Source: Trinickia diaoshuihuensis
GTDB taxonomy: Bacteria > Pseudomonadota > Gammaproteobacteria > Burkholderiales > Burkholderiaceae
Direction of reading: 5' to 3'
DNA: 64,000 nucleotides
Assembly (NCBI RefSeq): GCF_003390925.1
Contig: NZ_QUBS01000089.1
Coordinates: forward strand, 1-64,000
Shown here: positions 61,701 through 64,000 of the stretch, one piece after another
How the letters are laid out: every line of letters starts with the position of its first letter
Numbering within the stretch: position 1 is the first letter of the stretch
Translations under genes and position numbers: made by a program
The notes under the pieces: model-generated
Database searches by the model: none
Told to the model about the DNA's origin: nothing
What the model saw: only the letters and a program-made list of their open reading frames with translations

Positions 61701-62565
61701 GATTCCCGAGCAGGTCATGTATCGCCGCGTCAACGCGACCGACGATATGCCCGTGGATCAAACGGTCGAATTCAATGCGCAGCGGGCGGCGGGCTTGTCC
61801 GCGCGAGAAGACCGTTATCTGGACGCGCTCGTGGACGCTAGGCTCGGCGCCGTGACGGCCGATACGGTCGTGGAGGGGGAGCCGGTTTCGTCGCGCTTGA
61901 CGGTTAAAGACGCCACGGCGGTGCTCGATCGGATCGAAGACGTCAAAGACGAGATATTCCTCTCGTGGAGCGCGTTCAAGGAAAAGTTCGACGACAATTT
62001 CGGCTTCTACGTGCAGGACCGGACGATGACCACCGAGCTTGGCTCGGACGCCGTCGTGATCATCGATTTCTACGGTCGGCTCTATCAGCGAAGCGTCACC
62101 TTTCGACGCATGTTCGACAAGATGCCCGTGACGGAGGCGTCGCGCGCCGACCCCTGGAAGTTCGTGCTCGAGGGCGATCTGGATTTTCAAGCGCTTTCGC
62201 CGGGCGGCCGCGTGCATGGCGTGGCCGAATCGACGAAGAAAATCTACGTACTCGACGACGGACTGCATTATCTGACGGAATCGGGCTTGCGGGAGGTCGA
62301 ACTCGAACGCAAGCTCGCCTACCAGATGATTTGCGCGGTGACCGGATTGGGCAAGGTGCCCGCGCCGCTCGCGTCGACGAACCGCGGCGCCGCTGTCTAC
62401 CTGACCGATCGAGTCTTGAAGGAGGCCGGGTTCAACTATCCGCGCCAACTCGTCTCCGCACTCGTGGGACCGGGCGATACGGCCGCCGAAGCGCAACTAC
62501 TTGCGAGGCAGACGTCGGCTATGCGCAGCGCGTCGGTGGAAGATCGGTACCTGCAACTCGCTTAA
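58741..62565 (+). CDS. Large toxin/effector-like protein with tandem metalloprotease-type domains (second copy degenerate)
   Basis: 1274 residues starting MGIAIIGPAHG, with GGAGA 6 bases before the ATG; an upstream in-frame extension reads as non-protein. No Sec signal. Residues 1-620 are mostly helical and unrecognised. Residues 628-671 (TVPVVGPIYNIEEGIRHRDA followed by a hydrophobic Gly/Ala stretch) resemble the membrane-interacting segment of large dermonecrotic-toxin-like proteins. Residues about 812-1030 form a domain with the zincin motif H949-E-M-V-H953 in YLHEMVHALTGG. Residues about 1052-1274 repeat the same domain (RLTVKD, FYGRLYQRSVTFRRMF, VYLTDRVLKEAG), but the motif reads Y1194-Q-M-I-C1198. 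Copy one should bind zinc; copy two cannot. The effector role is inferred from the adjacent T6SS genes. The protease family is not assigned. Confidence 0.8.
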   Translation: MGIAIIGPAHGIGRSDPFDIAHADPVLSGIGTVEAGSTPAMGADIEWSDRDPTSAQERARYDAMRPVEQRRRRALTDDLTVPAGAGVSSAQVAPAVADSCMSKSDAAVLERLNIALSAWVDESKARPYADRPSDLLRAVAKHRRRAIPDAFTTTLDPSLLADEALLDEAALLYDRLRRPQPVDRPPGEAVPSEQHCATLSGLRAGFLTALRVDYPLRRALDALFAPSASYSQTTPYFDGFALRNAKGKSFDDLLDQQAVWAAPALTAFSRAERSKLLARKFEEMGESTSFTIGSVPHSLASALLRIERYRQGVPVAPRHRNEAELVSAFSKCEGAWSEGNIYPFHPRLLFAAHLARSSDFEVLSNEQLELLYENQINDRALDCMANGNSQPAQWLAQYLSGWAPPGRSWKDVEPARRAHALLGLFDTLRVAADHDGPISDFARTVKQTGVLRPNRLVGADFEARAAVVTEYANERLLLAYGARPSFDRRRTAVTVLSKAGLSEEALSEGRHYAIAGDNPNVLKNAFGNVVDEFLDRADWVGLTGSVMTLPDGVRLNPRDELQREELAFNARLPADPWVVAEAKQRLRAQSMPVTPDTVRRVADEIARTEAVETESHRALMRGFETWINTVPVVGPIYNIEEGIRHRDAARAAFGLLFLCADVFDVGTGAGGARSEAVHPVVPRLRRALGRVDASRVNVAGHHEMIEMSVDPVHIAQPDADVPEPLRALAREARENRSVRWRNYDVVHLDLEDRIVPVTRDGEAFFEVDWRTRRRVTDAPAIEVDPRTGKGYAPEIHPRLGEPSAEGKWARERMTVKDVSALLERADDMALRDFDLCFSDSFVLRPPAANTSRFDARAFYRKLYESSGTFRRVFNRHAVLDAHASNATTAPWKKWEFVIGEAGPLGSPRKAYTDFGHKRIYLPNDADIVAMPYMSAAGVQTLTPEQAYLHEMVHALTGGRDPEHAAALRNRGPVVYLTDKILSEAGYRIPEQVMYRRVNATDDMPVDQTVEFNAQRAAGLSAREDRYLDALVDARLGAVTADTVVEGEPVSSRLTVKDATAVLDRIEDVKDEIFLSWSAFKEKFDDNFGFYVQDRTMTTELGSDAVVIIDFYGRLYQRSVTFRRMFDKMPVTEASRADPWKFVLEGDLDFQALSPGGRVHGVAESTKKIYVLDDGLHYLTESGLREVELERKLAYQMICAVTGLGKVPAPLASTNRGAAVYLTDRVLKEAGFNYPRQLVSALVGPGDTAAEAQLLARQTSAMRSASVEDRYLQLA

Positions 62566-62572
62566 CGTCCGC

Positions 62573-62597
62573 TTCTCGGACGAAGTCTGAGAATTTT
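62573..62597 (+). terminator. Probable intrinsic terminator after the toxin-like gene
   Basis: TTCTCGGAC-GAA-GTCTGAGAA (9 pairs, one G-U in RNA) is followed by TTTT. It lies 7 bases after the stop and before tssA, suggesting separate transcription. The T-run is short. Confidence 0.5.
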
Positions 62598-62735
62598 CAG
62601 GATGAGCGCCGGCGCGTTAAGGCCAACAATGGAGTCGTTGTTCGAAGCACGGCGGCATCTGCCGCTGATAAGCCACTGTCAACCGAGCCTTTCGTGGCGC
62701 GGCGTGCCTCGATCGTTTGCCCACACGATTCGACA

Positions 62736-63785
62736 ATGACTCTCATCGATGTCCCGCTGTTGCTTGAGCCGGTCGATCCCGCATCGCCTTGCGGTCCCGA
62801 CCTCGAATATTGCCCGGCGTACCTCGATGCGGCGCGTGCGCTCGAGGGCAGCCCCGACGTGCAGTACGGCAGTATGCACGTCGCCGCGACCGGTCCGGAT
62901 TGGAAACGCGTCAAGGCGGCGGCACTCGATTTGATGTCCCGAAGCCGCGACTTGCGGCTCGCCGTCTGGCTGACGCGCTCGCTCGTCGCGCTCCATGGCG
63001 CGGCGGCGATTACCGAAGGGCTGACTCTAATCGAAGGGCTTCTCGCCCGGTATTGGGACACGCTGCATCCGCAACTCGATCGCGACGACGATCTCGATCC
63101 GACCGCGCGGATCAATACGTTGCTGTCGCTCGATGACAAGAGCGCATTCGTTCGTGCAATGAGACTGGCACCGCTGATCGTCTCCCCGCACCACGGGCCC
63201 GTGAGTTTGAACGATATCGAGCAAGCGGCGGCGCATTCGTCCGGCTCGCGCGATGCGGCCGAGGCACTTGATGCGAGTGGTGCACCGGACGCCTCGGCGA
63301 TCGAACCGAAGGCCGTCGATGCCGCGTTCGCCGACGTCTCGATCGAGGACGTGATCGCCACGCACGACGCGCTGGGCGATGCGCGCGCGTGCTTGAAGCG
63401 GATCGATGCCGAACTGAACGCGCGCGCCGGACACCGCTCGACGGTGACGCTTGCCGCGCTCGAACAGGTCCTCATGCATGCGCAGCGCGCCGTGCAAGCA
63501 CAGCTCGAGCGTCACCCCGGGCGGGCTGCGCTCGCGAACGCGGCGGCCGATTCGCCGGTGGCCCCATCGGCGTCGGCGGAGCCCGGCCGAATCGCCGATC
63601 GCGACGATGTCGTCCGCATGCTCGATCGGTTGTGCGCCTATTACGCAGCCGCCGAGCCGTCGAGTCCGGTTCCGATCCTATTGCAACGCGCGCGGATGCT
63701 CGTCGGGATGCGCTTTACCGATCTGGTGGCCGATTTGACGCCGGCCGGTATCGAGCAGGCGAAACACTGGGCGGGTTGCGCATAG
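62736..63785 (+). CDS. tssA: Type VI secretion system component TssA (ImpA)
   Basis: 349 residues starting MTLIDVPLLLEPV. The ImpA N-terminal domain is clear: DPASPCGPDLEYCPAYLDAARA, then GPDWKRVKAAALDLMSRSRDLRLAVWLTRSL and LLARYWDTLHPQLDRDDDLDPTARIN. The C-terminal helical region (PSSPVPILLQRARMLVGMRFTDLVADLTPAGIEQ) matches the TssA end that organises sheath assembly. TssA coordinates baseplate and sheath polymerisation in the cytoplasm. It is followed 72 bases later by tssB. A long upstream frame overlapping the toxin-like gene is not used. Confidence 0.93.
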   Translation: MTLIDVPLLLEPVDPASPCGPDLEYCPAYLDAARALEGSPDVQYGSMHVAATGPDWKRVKAAALDLMSRSRDLRLAVWLTRSLVALHGAAAITEGLTLIEGLLARYWDTLHPQLDRDDDLDPTARINTLLSLDDKSAFVRAMRLAPLIVSPHHGPVSLNDIEQAAAHSSGSRDAAEALDASGAPDASAIEPKAVDAAFADVSIEDVIATHDALGDARACLKRIDAELNARAGHRSTVTLAALEQVLMHAQRAVQAQLERHPGRAALANAAADSPVAPSASAEPGRIADRDDVVRMLDRLCAYYAAAEPSSPVPILLQRARMLVGMRFTDLVADLTPAGIEQAKHWAGCA

Positions 63786-63857
63786 TCGCAGGCGTGACCG
63801 CAGGCGTGATCGAGCCGCCGATTTTTGTTTGAGCGAATCAAAAGAGAGGTCGTTTGC

Positions 63858-64000
63858 ATGTCTAACGAAAGCAGCCAAAAGTTCTTGGGGCGTACCCGCG
63901 CGCCGCGTGTGCAAATCGAATACGACGTCGAGGTTTATGGCGCGCAAAAGAAGGTGAATCTGCCCTTCGTCATGGGCGTGATGGCCGAGCTATCCGGTCA
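63858..64000 (+). CDS. tssB: Type VI secretion contractile sheath small subunit TssB (VipA), partial
   Basis: The visible 47 residues start MSNESSQKFLGRTRAPRVQI, after a GAGAGG ribosome site. EYDVEVYGAQKKVNLPFVMGVMAELSG matches the TssB/VipA N-terminus. TssB and TssC form the contractile sheath. The gene runs off the window, so the rest of the T6SS cluster is presumed to follow. Confidence 0.95.
   Translation, partial: MSNESSQKFLGRTRAPRVQIEYDVEVYGAQKKVNLPFVMGVMAELSG

Noticed and set aside
61965-62735. Long N-terminal extension of the tssA frame overlapping the toxin-like gene
   Set aside because: The overlapping part is Arg-rich shadow text; TssA proteins begin at the MTLIDVPLLL position.

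Overview
The window is high-GC chromosomal DNA of a betaproteobacterium, most likely a member of the Burkholderiaceae (Burkholderia, Paraburkholderia or Trinickia type). This rests on the GC-rich codon use, the recC-recB-recD order without ptrA, the RND pump, the LacI-linked ABC cassette and the start of a type VI secretion (T6SS) locus. No rRNA genes, insertion sequences or CRISPR arrays were seen. One tRNA gene (Arg, anticodon TCT) is present. The genus cannot be fixed from the sequence alone.

Region by region: 1-700 holds two small envelope proteins. 800-8600 is an mdtABC-type RND efflux operon on the minus strand, preceded by an IclR regulator. 9.7-10.03 kb is a non-coding interval with repeated TGAAA half-sites and a candidate structured small RNA ending in a strong intrinsic terminator. 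10.2-11.9 kb is a YadG/YadH-type ABC exporter. 12.0-15.7 kb is a three-gene signalling cluster: CHASE3-like kinase, Rcp1-like receiver, and REC-kinase-REC hybrid. 15.7-18.6 kb holds a DJ-1/PfpI protein, an Rrf2 regulator with its NAD(P)H-binding partner (two matching operators visible), an Lrp/AsnC regulator and a small membrane protein. 18.7-20.9 kb is a FUSC/YccS membrane protein. 21.1-31.0 kb is recC-recB-recD-arfB, with overlapping starts and stops. 31-37 kb holds an EAL phosphodiesterase, two EamA transporters, and thiC with a TPP riboswitch and terminator. 37.1-38.6 kb is a small AT-richer island with two diverged paralogous secreted proteins. 38.7-43 kb holds fadH, a DUF4397 lipoprotein and an MFS pump. 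43-49 kb is a LacI-controlled ABC importer plus a metallophosphodiesterase. 49.2-50.2 kb holds uppP and tRNA-Arg. 50.4-53.8 kb is an accessory-looking stretch with a haemagglutinin/GLUG exoprotein and several tiny genes.

The most interesting part is 54.4-64 kb, all on the plus strand. A NarL/RcsB-type response regulator, a BvgS/EvgS-like hybrid kinase and a detached HPt protein form a complete phosphorelay. They sit just upstream of a 1274-residue toxin-like protein and then tssA and tssB of a T6SS. The toxin-like protein ends in two tandem copies of the same ~220-residue domain. The first copy has an intact HExxH zinc-protease motif. In the second copy all three key residues are replaced, giving an apparent enzyme/pseudoenzyme tandem. 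A hairpin-forming inverted repeat lies immediately before its ribosome binding site, and a terminator-like hairpin separates it from tssA. No immunity gene is visible beside it.
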